Shown in pieces: positions 44,786 through 53,568 of a DNA stretch of 64,000 nucleotides. The notes beneath the pieces were generated by a model. It had not been told where the DNA came from and made no database searches. It was given only the letters and a program-made list of their open reading frames with translations. How positions within the stretch are numbered: the stretch's first letter is position 1; each line of letters begins with the position of its first letter. The translations under genes and the position numbers were made by a program. The DNA comes from Nostoc desertorum CM1-VF14 (lineage in GTDB: Bacteria > Cyanobacteriota > Cyanobacteriia > Cyanobacteriales > Nostocaceae), in NCBI GenBank assembly GCA_019359245.1, contig JAHHHR010000017.1, positions 62,001-126,000 on the forward strand. Reading direction: 5' to 3'.

Positions 44786-46366
44786 TTAAAGTGTTACTGT
44801 ATACGCGTCCCGAATACCAGGGACTTTTATAATCTCATCCAAAATGCCCTCAGGTAAAGGGTCATCTATACTCAGAGCCATTACGGCATCACCACGGACG
44901 ATTTTACGACCTACTTGCATACTGGCAATATTCACATTAAAACTGCCGAGTAGGGAACCGAGTTTGCCGATAATCCCTGGCATATCGCGGTGCAGGGTAA
45001 ACAGCATATATTTGCTGGGTGGGACGTTAATTGGGAAACCGTCAACATCAGTTAAATGGATTTCCCGCTCACCTAACAAAGCGCCTGTGACAGAATGAGT
45101 ACCTAAAGTGCCGGTGGCTTCTAGATGAAGCGTTCCGGCATAGTCTCGAATGGAAGCATCGCGGGTTTCAATCACCCGAATTCCGCGTTCTTTGGCTTCT
45201 ATGCTGGCATTTACGTAATTTACTCGTTCTCGCAAAGCTTGGTAAAGTAAACCTTTCAGGGCAGCTACTACCAAAGGCTGACTTTTGTTGGTCGCAAGTT
45301 CCCCTTGTAGTCGAATATTGAGTACTTCCACCCGTCCGCCAGCTAGCTGTCCTACTAGATTACCTAGAGTTTCTGCTAGTTGCATATAGGGTTTGAGTTC
45401 TTCCAATACATCGGGGCCAAGTCCGGGAATGTTGACGGCTGAACGCGCTGGTAGTCCTAAAAGTACATCCCGAATTTGTTCGGCAACATCAATGGCCACA
45501 TTCACTTGAGCTTCTGCGGTAGAGGCTCCCAAGTGGGGAGTGAGGATAACTTCTTTGCCTAGCGATCGCAATTCAGATTCACCCAGTGGTTCTGACTCGA
45601 ACACATCCAAGGCTGCACCGCCTATTTTACCAGCTTTCAGAGCTGCTGCTAAAGCTACTTCATCAATGATCCCACCACGAGCGCAGTTGACAATCCTGGC
45701 TGTAGGTTTCATCTTTGCCAAAGTTGTGGCATTGATTAAGTGAGTAGTTTCTGGGGTTTTGGGGATGTGTAGGGTGATATAGTCTGCTTGCTGGAAGAGT
45801 AAATCTAACTCAACTAACTGACAGCCAAGTTGTTCGGCTCGGTCTGTAGAAATAAAAGGATCGTAAGCTAGGAGTTTCATCCCCATTGTCTTAGCTACAG
45901 CCGCAACATGGGAGCCAATTTTACCCAAACCAACAACACCAAGAGTTTTTTTGTAGACTTCCGCGCCGACAAAGCTATTGCGATCCCATGCACCGCGTTT
46001 CACCGAAGCGTTAGCATCGGGGATATGGCGAGACAAAGCTAAAATCATTGCCAGCGCGTGTTCAGCCGCAGCAATTGTGTTTCCCTCTGGGGAATTGACT
46101 ACTACAATTCCCCGACGTGTGGCAGCGGGAACATCCACATTATCCACACCCACACCAGCACGACCGATGATTTTTAGCTGGGTGCCGGCTTCAATAATTT
46201 CTTGGGTGACACGTGTACTAGAGCGAATCATCAGTGCGTCATACTCACCAATAATTTGGATGAGTTCTGCTGGTTTTAGACCTAATTTGACATCAACGGT
46301 AGCAACTTGCGAAAGAATGTCAATTCCAGCTTGGTCAATAGAATCAGAGACAAGAACCTTAGACAT
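44786..46366 (-). CDS. serA: D-3-phosphoglycerate dehydrogenase
   Basis: This 526-residue enzyme catalyses the first step of serine biosynthesis, oxidising 3-phosphoglycerate with NAD. It is the long form: the substrate-binding and NAD domains (about 1-310) carry the Rossmann motif GVVGLGKIGSHVA and catalytic residues in CARGGIIDEVAL and TPHLGASTAEAQ. An intervening allosteric substrate-binding domain (about 320-445) and a C-terminal ACT domain (about 453-526, LFTLHRDMPGIIGKLGSLLG) follow. The ACT domain implies allosteric control, usually by serine. The ATG at 46366 fits the conserved start MSKVLVSDSIDQAGIDIL. Confidence 0.96.
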   Translation of the reverse strand: MSKVLVSDSIDQAGIDILSQVATVDVKLGLKPAELIQIIGEYDALMIRSSTRVTQEIIEAGTQLKIIGRAGVGVDNVDVPAATRRGIVVVNSPEGNTIAAAEHALAMILALSRHIPDANASVKRGAWDRNSFVGAEVYKKTLGVVGLGKIGSHVAAVAKTMGMKLLAYDPFISTDRAEQLGCQLVELDLLFQQADYITLHIPKTPETTHLINATTLAKMKPTARIVNCARGGIIDEVALAAALKAGKIGGAALDVFESEPLGESELRSLGKEVILTPHLGASTAEAQVNVAIDVAEQIRDVLLGLPARSAVNIPGLGPDVLEELKPYMQLAETLGNLVGQLAGGRVEVLNIRLQGELATNKSQPLVVAALKGLLYQALRERVNYVNASIEAKERGIRVIETRDASIRDYAGTLHLEATGTLGTHSVTGALLGEREIHLTDVDGFPINVPPSKYMLFTLHRDMPGIIGKLGSLLGSFNVNIASMQVGRKIVRGDAVMALSIDDPLPEGILDEIIKVPGIRDAYTVTL

Positions 46367-47214
46367 GATTACTTCATTTAAAGCTACAGGTTTTGCTGCA
46401 CAAGACTTTTTAGTTTAGTCTTTATCTGTCACAATTCAGCAAAAATTATTCGTTTTAATATCAACTTAACCTTTACTTCCGCTACGTGCTGATGGTATCG
46501 AAGCGTGAGTTTCTACTGGTGAGTACTGCCTCCTAAGTATTGGAACATGAGTGGCTGTTGACACCACCCTGTTGAAAAATATAAAGCATGAATAGCACTT
46601 AGTACTTATATATTTATTAATAGTTAAGAGTTACTAAAATTTTATCGGCTTAAGCAACTTCCTTGTTGGGGTAGAAATGTATGTATTCTTGCTGGGCTGC
46701 AACTTTAGGGAGATCCAATAAATAAGATACCCCTAGTTAGCTTACTATTAGTTGGTCAGTTAGGGCGTAGTTGTAAGTTATTGGTGGGGCAGCTATAGGA
46801 ATCCTATTTGATATTTTGAATAAGCTCCGTACATCTGTAGAGTGTCAAAATCAAAGGTGGTGTGTCTAATAAACCACTCAAATATCCACTTTAAATGTGA
46901 AAGTGAAGGAATTAAAGCACAAAAACGCCGAACCCGTGTTTTGGCTTGTAACCAAATATCCTCTATCGGATTTTGTACTGGGCAATTAGGAGCAAGACGG
47001 TAATTGCACTTTTGTCAAGAGGGTGCGGGAAAAGGGGATAAATCCAGCTTGGAGACTGGCAATCGTTTTGATGCTGAGGGACGTTCAGAAGCGATCGCAA
47101 TTTACCGCATCCATGAGAGTGAAATAAGTGGACGAACCACTGATGGAGTCAGCAGTTATTCAGCGTAAAAAAGTGCAACTGCATACCACTTATGAGGCAA
47201 CTTGTTGATCCTCT
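46367..47214. other. Decayed region with transposase remnant
   Basis: No intact gene. It holds an IS630-type transposase tail (46793-47014), an inverted-repeat-like end (about 46708-46733) and, at 47030-47200, open stretches in two frames with no recognisable product, interrupted by stops. It lies directly before the P-type ATPase fragment. Confidence 0.65.
46793..47014 (-). pseudogene. IS630-family transposase, C-terminal remnant
   Basis: Reading the minus strand from 47014 to a TAG at 46793-46795 gives about 73 codons with YRLAPNCPVQNPIEDIWLQ, followed by AKTRVRR and HTTFDFDTLQMY. NPIEDIW with the preceding PNCP is the conserved end of the DDE catalytic core of IS630-type transposases. The frame is closed by stops upstream (47015-47017), so only the last third remains. 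About 60 bases beyond the stop, GGGAGATCCAATAAATAAG preceded by TA looks like the element's terminal repeat. Confidence 0.72.
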
Positions 47215-47475
47215 ATGGCACCTCATTCACCTGTTTGGACACTATCGGCCCAGCAAGTCTACGAAACTCTGTCAACTTCGACACAGGGACTTTCAGAGGC
47301 AGAAACAGCATTCAGAATCAAGCATTACGGGTTTAATGAACTACCCGAACCAGCTAGGCGATCACTATTACTCCGCTTCACCGACCAGTTGACCCATTTT
47401 ATGGCACTCTTGCTCTGGGTCGCAGGGACGCTGGCTTTTATTTCCGGTACACCTGAACATCGATTCACCAACTGA
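47215..47475 (+). pseudogene. Cation-transporting P-type ATPase, N-terminal fragment
   Basis: These 86 codons match only the beginning of a P2-type cation ATPase: VYETLSTSTQGLSEAETAFRIKHYGFNELPEP is the cation-ATPase N domain, followed by the first membrane helix MALLLWVAGTLAFISGTPE. A full protein is about 900 residues. After the break another frame (about 47458-47571) gives NIDSPTEVLTGQNSNG..., unrelated to an ATPase. The transposase remnant is next to it, so mobile-element activity may have caused the loss. Confidence 0.75.
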
Positions 47476-47662
47476 AGTTTTAACAGGACAGAACTCAAAC
47501 GGTGTAATGATAGCGGTTCGGATTAGTGACGCTGCTGGGACAAAAACGTTGATCCACCTACAAGCTAGTTGATATGGTTGCATACATGATATTTCAGTAA
47601 TTTTCATAATTACTTCAAAACGGTCAAGTTATAACAAAGAATCCTAAATTGTTACAGAAAAA

Positions 47663-48559
47663 CTATTGCTTTTTAGGAATAACATTTCTGATTCCACTTT
47701 TAGTAGAGAAAGTATCACCTTTGTAACGAGGGATGATATGAATACTTGCGTGCATAATATTTTGACCTGCGGCTCTATTGATGTTCATTCCTACATTAAA
47801 GCCATCAGGTTCAAATTCTCCTTTGAGAATTTCTTGTACTTTGTTTACCATAAACCAGCAAGCAGATTGCTCTTTAAAAGGTAGTTCAAAATAATTGCTA
47901 ACATGACGTTTGGGAATAACTAAAATATGCCCTTTACTTATTGGATAGCCGTCAAAGATAGCGTAAGCAGTTGCTGATTCAGTTAAGAGCTTTAGATTTA
48001 TTCGAGGATTACAAAATATACAATAATTAGAGGAATTTCGCTGATGGTTATAGTGAATATATTCATATACTTCCCGGTGTTCATCTAAGCAAACTGAAGG
48101 AAAGGGAAGTTTGACAATACATTGATATGTTGGTTTTTTATGGACATAATGCTCTCTAAAACCTTCTTTTTTGATATCCCTTCTTAGAGCATAATAAGCT
48201 TTACCTCCTGGTTTTAATAGGTGGGATATTTCCATAAGAACATTAGCTTGTTGTTCGGGAAATAAAACATTTAAAACATAAAAGCAAATTATTGTATCAA
48301 ATTTATTATCAGGGTATTCTGGAAAATAATAAGGATCATAGCCTGTAATATCACAACCTTTTTGGCGCAGTACTTTAACATCATTACCAAAGCCACAACC
48401 AAAGTCTAGTATTTTACCTTGGAGAAGATTTTGATTTAATAAAAGCTGTGCAGGAAATGATAGATAATTTCTTTCGATCGCAGTCAGATGGCTGAACTGA
48501 TTTTTTTGCTGTTTCATAGAATTTTGGTGCAGATGTCCCAAAATTATTATTCCCAGCAT
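47663..48559 (-). CDS. Methyltransferase-HIT domain fusion protein
   Basis: This 298-residue protein has two domains. Residues about 25-165 are a class I SAM-dependent methyltransferase with motif I KILDFGCGFGNDV and an acidic residue in ITGYDPYY. Residues about 180-298 are a HIT-family nucleotide-binding domain (CIFC start, GHILVIPKRHVSNYFEL, GFNVGMNINRAAGQNIMHASIHIIPRYKGD). The HIT triad normally reads H-x-H-x-H; here it is H-A-S-I-H, so the central nucleophilic His is Ser. A second ATG at 48517 (MKQQKNQF) is a good alternative start, because the first 14 residues are poorly conserved in character. The combined product is a known but little-studied fusion. The substrate is unknown. Confidence 0.82.
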   Translation of the reverse strand: MLGIIILGHLHQNSMKQQKNQFSHLTAIERNYLSFPAQLLLNQNLLQGKILDFGCGFGNDVKVLRQKGCDITGYDPYYFPEYPDNKFDTIICFYVLNVLFPEQQANVLMEISHLLKPGGKAYYALRRDIKKEGFREHYVHKKPTYQCIVKLPFPSVCLDEHREVYEYIHYNHQRNSSNYCIFCNPRINLKLLTESATAYAIFDGYPISKGHILVIPKRHVSNYFELPFKEQSACWFMVNKVQEILKGEFEPDGFNVGMNINRAAGQNIMHASIHIIPRYKGDTFSTKSGIRNVIPKKQ

Positions 48560-48595
48560 CCCTTGAGTTTATGCGATGTCTACGAAGGACTACGC

Positions 48596-49399
48596 CTACG
48601 CATCAGGGTCAACACCTAGCTCACGTAACTTAGCTGCTAATATATCAGCACGTTGGCGTTCTTGTTCAGCACGCTGGCTTTCCTGTTCAGCACGCTGGCG
48701 TTCCTGTTCAGCACGCTGGCGTTCTTGTTCAGCACGTTGGCGTTCCTGTTGGGCTTGTTCGCTACTCCACAACAGCAAATTTCCTTCTCTATCCCACCAG
48801 CGCAGCCAATTCATGGTTTGGCATAATCTTTCACCTTGCCAAATTCCGAGAAATAACTCTAACTCTGGAATCCAGTAACGTCCATTAGCGTCTGCTTGCT
48901 GCAAAGTATATTGTCCATTTTGCAAGCACCGTAGTTCTATGCTTGGTTCGTAAGGGTCATAGGTTACGTAGGTTGGAACTTGGAGAATTTTTTCGTAATA
49001 ATAGAGTTTACCGTAGGGTGGAGTTGAACGGACTGATAGTTCTCCACCTTCTGTATCTGAGAGAAATTCCATCACCACAGCCACAGCAGCGCCTTCTAAA
49101 TTTGGGGTATAGCTGCGACGAACTACATTTGTTCCTACAGACTGCACTTGAGGGACATAAAACCAGTCTGGGGCTTTGACAACGATTTTTTTATTAACTG
49201 TGGCTACAAGTCCAAAATTAGAGCCAATCAGCATCTGGGGTTGGATGCGTCCTGTGCTTCCCAAAGCATCGGTAAGCGCAGCAGCGATCGCAGGTTGTTG
49301 AATATTTTCCACTGGATCATCTGGTAAAATGAAGTCGGCTGGAAGTGCTTCCCAAGTAACAATTGGTTCTTTTTGGATGGGGTTAACTTGTAGAACCAT
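48596..49399 (-). CDS. Uma2 family protein with heptad-repeat C-terminus
   Basis: This 267-residue DUF820/Uma2 protein has a nuclease-like core (about 40-200) with YTPNLEGAAVAVVMEFLSDTEGG, LYYYEKILQVPTYVTYDPYE and LELFLGIWQGERL. The tail contains five near-identical seven-residue units (ERQRAEQ) forming a coiled coil, encoded by 21-base DNA repeats at about 48650-48745, then the usual LAAKLRELGVDPDA end. The core is an unproven nuclease. The gene ends next to a REP-like stretch (ctacgaaggactacgcctac). Confidence 0.85.
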   Translation of the reverse strand: MVLQVNPIQKEPIVTWEALPADFILPDDPVENIQQPAIAAALTDALGSTGRIQPQMLIGSNFGLVATVNKKIVVKAPDWFYVPQVQSVGTNVVRRSYTPNLEGAAVAVVMEFLSDTEGGELSVRSTPPYGKLYYYEKILQVPTYVTYDPYEPSIELRCLQNGQYTLQQADANGRYWIPELELFLGIWQGERLCQTMNWLRWWDREGNLLLWSSEQAQQERQRAEQERQRAEQERQRAEQESQRAEQERQRADILAAKLRELGVDPDA

Positions 49400-49466
49400 A
49401 AACTACTCCTAATATTAATGCACAGTATATTAGTAGGGCTAATTCTGAAGTATTCTCCGATTAGTC

Positions 49467-49841
49467 TTACTGGTTTAAGACATCTTTCCTGTGTTGTGGT
49501 GCAGAAGCTACCGCAGCGACTTCTGCCATTAGTTCCTGAGAAACCCCCATCTCCTTCAAAGTTTCCATCAAATCCTCTGCCACTGCATCAAAGTGTTCGC
49601 TGTTTAAGCCTTGCTTTTCCACCAAATCTTTGTGAGCTTGACGCATATAACGACCGTCATATTGATCTGTTCCGCCAAAGGCATAAGTCAGAAAAGCTTT
49701 CTGGTGTTCTCGTTGCTTCACCATATCCACATCGGCAAAATAGTGCTTGATGCGCTCATCCTGCAAGACTCGCTCGTAGAATTTGTCAACTGCTAAATCA
49801 ATAGCATCTGCACCACCCAGTTTTTCAAACAAAGTCTCCAT
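49467..49841 (-). CDS. glbN: Group I truncated haemoglobin (cyanoglobin)
   Basis: This is a 124-residue 2-on-2 globin. Conserved features: LFEKLGGADAIDLAVDKFYERVLQDERI at the N-terminus, KQREHQKAFLTYAFGGTDQYDG, and the proximal-His region MRQAHKDLVEKQGLN, followed by a short C-terminal helix. Two His candidates for haem ligation match those used by cyanobacterial GlbN (distal-side and proximal). Such proteins bind oxygen and nitric oxide and have been linked to nitrogen fixation and stress in Nostoc. The nif genes are not in this window, unlike the glbN location reported for Nostoc commune. Confidence 0.93.
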   Translation of the reverse strand: METLFEKLGGADAIDLAVDKFYERVLQDERIKHYFADVDMVKQREHQKAFLTYAFGGTDQYDGRYMRQAHKDLVEKQGLNSEHFDAVAEDLMETLKEMGVSQELMAEVAAVASAPQHRKDVLNQ

Positions 49842-49967
49842 AATGTTTCAACATTAAAGAACCATAACTGCATCAAATCATATATTCGCTTATTTAAAGT
49901 AAAAGTTCATAAACTTCTAACTGTTATACTTGCTTCTCTCTAGTCATTTGTTGATGATACCTGCGGT

Positions 49968-50180
49968 GTGCGTAGCGATCGCCTATTTTGGGATTTCTCA
50001 ACTGATAGCACCTCTAATAGGAATCAGGTTCCTTCCCGGCAAATAGCACTTAAGGCAATCATTGAGCAATATCCTCAGCATCCCCAGACTTTACCACTGT
50101 TACGCGACAAAGTAGAGAATGACCCAGATTGGCAAGTGAGAAACTTTGCTCAACAAAAGTTGGCAGAATTAGAGAAGTAG
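49968..50180 (+). pseudogene. HEAT-repeat protein fragment
   Basis: These 70 codons start at GTG. The last 45 residues (SRQIALKAIIEQYPQHPQTLPLLRDKVENDPDWQVRNFAQQKLAEL) are one and a half HEAT-like repeats of the type at the end of cyanobacterial NACHT/STAND proteins. The first 20 residues show no conservation. It could be a degraded C-terminus or a very small real gene. Confidence 0.4.
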
Positions 50181-50190
50181 CTTGACAAAC

Positions 50191-50499
50191 TTAGGTTACA
50201 TCATTAAACGAAAGTGTAGGTATTTGATTATAAACTTCTGCATTTTCTTCAAGAGCTTGACGTATATCGTATTGCGTTTGTAAATTCAGCCAAAACTGAG
50301 CGCTGTTACCAAAATAGCGAGATAAACGCAAAGCTGTATCTGCTGTAATAGTATGTTTTCCAGATAAAATTTCACTAATTATTGTCTGAGTTACACCTAT
50401 ATCTTTGCTTAATCGATAAGGGGTGATATTTAGTGGCTCTAAAAATTCTAGTTGTAGGGTTTCTCCAGGGTAGATATTTGGCAGACGGTTGTTGTTCAT
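50191..50499 (-). CDS. higA: HigA-type antitoxin
   Basis: This is a 102-residue helix-turn-helix protein of the HigA/VapI family: PGETLQLEFLEPLNITPYRLSKDIGVTQTIISEILSGKHTITADTALRLSRYFG, then QFWLNLQTQYDIRQA. In type II toxin-antitoxin systems HigA neutralises HigB and represses the operon, and it is encoded after the toxin. Here the upstream toxin (50515-50744) is frameshifted, so the antitoxin is an orphan. The ATG at 50499 fits the family start. Confidence 0.9.
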   Translation of the reverse strand: MNNNRLPNIYPGETLQLEFLEPLNITPYRLSKDIGVTQTIISEILSGKHTITADTALRLSRYFGNSAQFWLNLQTQYDIRQALEENAEVYNQIPTLSFNDVT

Positions 50500-50514
50500 G
50501 ATTATTTCCAGACA

Positions 50515-50744
50515 TCAGTGATAATCTACTATTTCAACTTCCGAAACATTGTTCTCATCCGTCCACAGAAAGCAGATTCGCCATTGCTCGTTAATACGAA
50601 TACTGTACTGCCCTTTCCTATTGCCAAGTTGCTTTTCTAAAGATTACCAGGTGGAACGCGTAAATCGTTAATTGATGTTGCAGCGTCAATAATAAGCAAT
50701 TTTCGTAAAGCAGTTTTTTGGATATTGGGCTTGTAAAGTTTTGA
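50515..50744 (-). pseudogene. higB: HigB/RelE-ParE-type toxin, frameshifted and N-terminally truncated
   Basis: Two minus-strand frames give consecutive parts of a HigB toxin: KPNIQKTALRKLLIIDAA continuing SINDLRVPPGN in one frame (to about 50641), then LEKQLGNRKGQYSIRINEQWR continuing ICFLW and ending EVEIVDYH, with a TGA at 50515, in the other. The expected join (GN-x-LEKL) requires one missing base near 50637-50644. The first frame also lacks a start and is closed by a stop at 50745. So the toxin is inactive, with its antitoxin 16 bases downstream. Confidence 0.85.
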
Positions 50745-50780
50745 TTACTCCTGGGCGGGCTAGATGCCCACCCTTAATTG

Positions 50781-53072
50781 TTATTGCAATGCCTCAGCAG
50801 TCTTCTTCTTATCCAACTTGAGAATCAACACACCCAAAGGTGGTAAACACAAATCCAGCGAATAGGGACGACTGTGCAAAGACCAATCATCTGTCCACTT
50901 ACCACCTAAATTGCCCATGTTGCTGCCGCCATACTGGCGCGCATCGCTATTGAACAACTCAGTATAAAATCCCTTTTGCGGTACACCAATGCGGTAGTGA
51001 GAATGGGGTTGCGGTGTAAAATTGCAAACGACGATCGCAAAATCATCAGAATCCTTGTCACGACGCATGAAGGAAACTACACTATGGCGGTTGTCGCTAC
51101 AGTCAATCCACTCAAACCCCGGTTCAGCAAAATCCTGGGTGTACAAAACTGGTTCAGAACGGTAAAGATGGTTCAATTCCCGGAAAAACGTTTTTAACTG
51201 TTGGTGGGCTTCATGCTGTAATAAATGCCACTCCAAATCAGCCCAAGCATTCCACTCACTCCATTGCCCAAACTCCATGCTCATAAACATGGTTTTCTTA
51301 CCTGGGTGAGCAAACATATAGCTAAATAAACAACGGATATTAGCTAACTTCTGCCATGTATCCCCCGGCATTTTACCGATGATATTGCTCTTACCATGCA
51401 CCACTTCATCGTGGGACAGAGCCAGCATGAAGTTCTCGCTGTGGTTGTACCACATACTAAAAGTGATGTTGTTTTGGTGGAACTGGCGGAACCAAGGGTC
51501 CATGCTGAAGTAATCCAGCATATCGTGCATCCAGCCCATATTCCACTTCAAGTTAAAGCCTAGTCCGCCTGTGTAGGTGGGCCAAGATACCATCGGCCAA
51601 GAAGTGGATTCTTCAGCAATTGAAAGAATACCGGGGAAATAGCTAAAGATAATGTGATTTACCTGACGCAGAAAATCTGCTGCTTCTAGGTTTTCTCTAC
51701 CACCGTACTGGTTGGGCAGCCATTCTCCTGGTTCGCGGCAATAATCGTTATACAGCATCGAGGCAACAGCATCGACACGAATCCCGTCAATGTGATACTT
51801 GTCAAACCAGAAGAGGGCATTTGCTGCTAGGAAATTACTAACTTCATGACGACCATAGTTGAACACCAAAGTACCCCATTCTTTGTGTTCGCCCTTACGG
51901 GGGTCAGCGTGTTCGTATAGGTGACTACCATCAAAGAAAGCTAAACCATGTCCATCTTTAGGAAAGTGGCCGGGAACCCAATCTACAATTACCCCTATTT
52001 CATTTTGGTGACATTTGTCAACAAAATACATGAAATCTTCGGGGCTGCCAAAACGGGAGGTGGGGGCATAGTACCCGGTTACTTGATAACCCCAAGAACC
52101 ATCAAAGGGATGCTCCGCAATGGGCAGTAATTCTAAATGGGTGTATCCTAATTCTTTGACATAGGGAATGAGTCGGTCTGCCAGTTCCCGGTAGGTAAGG
52201 AAGCGTGCGCCCGGCTTAAGTTCAGAAACGACAACTATCGGTTGAGTTTCACCATTGGGGAGTTTAGGAGGTTCTGCACTCGAAGCGTGTAACCAAGACC
52301 CTAAATGCACTTCATAAACTGAGACTGGTTGGGTGAGTGGGTCAGTATGACGCCGCTTTTCCATCCAGCCTTTGTCATCCCAATTATAAGCATCTAAATC
52401 AGTGACAATAGATGCCGTTTTCGGGCGGGGTTCCTGCTGGAAACCGTAGGGATCAGATTTTTCGTAAATGTGTCCCTCAAAATTTTTGATTTCATATTTA
52501 TAATGCTCTCCCACCCCGATTTCAGGAATAAACAATTCCCAAACTCCGGTGGGGCCTTTACGCATCTGGTGTTTGCGTCCATCCCAGAGGTTAAAATCTC
52601 CTAGCAATGAAACATTGCGGGCGTTGGGTGCCCAAACAGCAAAATAAACGCCCTTAACGCCGTTTATTTCCGTGGGGTGCGCTCCCAGTTTTTCATATAT
52701 CCGGTGATGGTTGCCTTCACTAAACAAATGCAAGTCAAAGTCTGTCAAGTTTGGAGAACGGAAAGCGTAAGGGTCATAAGTGACTCGCTCATGTTCTCCT
52801 TCTTTAATCCGTAGCTGGTAGTTTGCCAGTTCTGGAGTGTCAATCGTGCATTCAAAAAAGTGAGGATTATGCACTGTTTGCATTGGATATTCCTTCCGTT
52901 GTTCAGGAAGAACCACCCATACTGCACTTGCGTTTGGTAAGTAAGCTCGCACAACCCAGACAGTTTTGCCGTCTTGTTCTATGGGATGAGAACCTAATAT
53001 TTCAAAGGGATCGTTATGCTGATTCCAAACGATGCTGTTAACCTGCTCAGGGGCGATCGTGGTTATGGACAT
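50781..53072 (-). CDS. glgB: 1,4-alpha-glucan branching enzyme
   Basis: This is a 763-residue GH13 enzyme that makes alpha-1,6 branches in glycogen. The N-terminal carbohydrate-binding modules (about 1-220, PNARNVSLLGDFNLWDGR) precede a TIM-barrel catalytic domain. Motifs: GVIVDWVPGHFPKD, the nucleophile region GIRVDAVASMLYND, the general acid in IAEESTSWP and the transition-state-stabilising LSHDEVVHGK. The C-terminal all-beta domain ends near residue 755. The ATG at 53072 is right at the conserved start region. The gene is alone, flanked by short non-coding DNA; other glycogen genes are not present. Confidence 0.96.
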   Translation of the reverse strand: MSITTIAPEQVNSIVWNQHNDPFEILGSHPIEQDGKTVWVVRAYLPNASAVWVVLPEQRKEYPMQTVHNPHFFECTIDTPELANYQLRIKEGEHERVTYDPYAFRSPNLTDFDLHLFSEGNHHRIYEKLGAHPTEINGVKGVYFAVWAPNARNVSLLGDFNLWDGRKHQMRKGPTGVWELFIPEIGVGEHYKYEIKNFEGHIYEKSDPYGFQQEPRPKTASIVTDLDAYNWDDKGWMEKRRHTDPLTQPVSVYEVHLGSWLHASSAEPPKLPNGETQPIVVVSELKPGARFLTYRELADRLIPYVKELGYTHLELLPIAEHPFDGSWGYQVTGYYAPTSRFGSPEDFMYFVDKCHQNEIGVIVDWVPGHFPKDGHGLAFFDGSHLYEHADPRKGEHKEWGTLVFNYGRHEVSNFLAANALFWFDKYHIDGIRVDAVASMLYNDYCREPGEWLPNQYGGRENLEAADFLRQVNHIIFSYFPGILSIAEESTSWPMVSWPTYTGGLGFNLKWNMGWMHDMLDYFSMDPWFRQFHQNNITFSMWYNHSENFMLALSHDEVVHGKSNIIGKMPGDTWQKLANIRCLFSYMFAHPGKKTMFMSMEFGQWSEWNAWADLEWHLLQHEAHQQLKTFFRELNHLYRSEPVLYTQDFAEPGFEWIDCSDNRHSVVSFMRRDKDSDDFAIVVCNFTPQPHSHYRIGVPQKGFYTELFNSDARQYGGSNMGNLGGKWTDDWSLHSRPYSLDLCLPPLGVLILKLDKKKTAEALQ

Positions 53073-53229
53073 GAAGCTACCTAAGTGTAATAACGTGATT
53101 GACTAAATCTACTTTTTTAATATCTATATATATTCTTTACATTTATTTGCAATTTTGTCGCCACCGTTATCCTACATCAGAATGGGGAATGGGAATGGGG
53201 CATTACACAGAGAATGAATGACTAATGTA

Positions 53230-53568
53230 TCAAAAATTTAAAAATGGGAATAACTGAAGTAAGGTTTTACGTATACGAAGCAAGAAAACCTGATCCCGAA
53301 TTTTGGGGTCTAGTTTTGGGGGCGGAGCAAGTTGGAGCTGCGCTTGTAACTCAATATATTCGGCAGCTGTTAGTAAACTTCCATCAACAGGCGATCGCGC
53401 TTCTATAATAATCTTAGTGCGTAATATTTCTTCTGGTGTATCCTCTGGTGGTGGTAATGCTATTACTGCTGATTCCCAATAAGTATTTAATACAACAAAA
53501 GTTGCAATAGTTACAATTAAGCACAGTAATTTTGCTGTTTTTCTCGCTTTAACTCTCCCCATGCCCAA
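53230..53568 (-). CDS. Small exported protein of unknown function
   Basis: This 112-residue protein begins with a basic N-terminus and a hydrophobic segment (AKLLCLIVTIATFVVLNTY, residues about 12-30), a signal peptide or anchor. The mature part starts near ALPPPEDTPEEILRTKIIIEARSPVDGSLLTAAEYIELQ and ends in a hydrophobic RKTLLQLFPFLNF. I recognise this PPPED...EEILRT pattern only as a conserved cyanobacterial hypothetical. The coding region begins in the same orientation as glgB, but 157 bases separate them. Confidence 0.65.
   Translation of the reverse strand: MGMGRVKARKTAKLLCLIVTIATFVVLNTYWESAVIALPPPEDTPEEILRTKIIIEARSPVDGSLLTAAEYIELQAQLQLAPPPKLDPKIRDQVFLLRIRKTLLQLFPFLNF

Noticed and set aside
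50752..50772. GC hairpin (gggcgggc/gcccaccc) after glgB considered as its terminator
   Set aside because: The T-run is missing on the glgB strand, so I did not list it as a feature; it may still reduce read-through.
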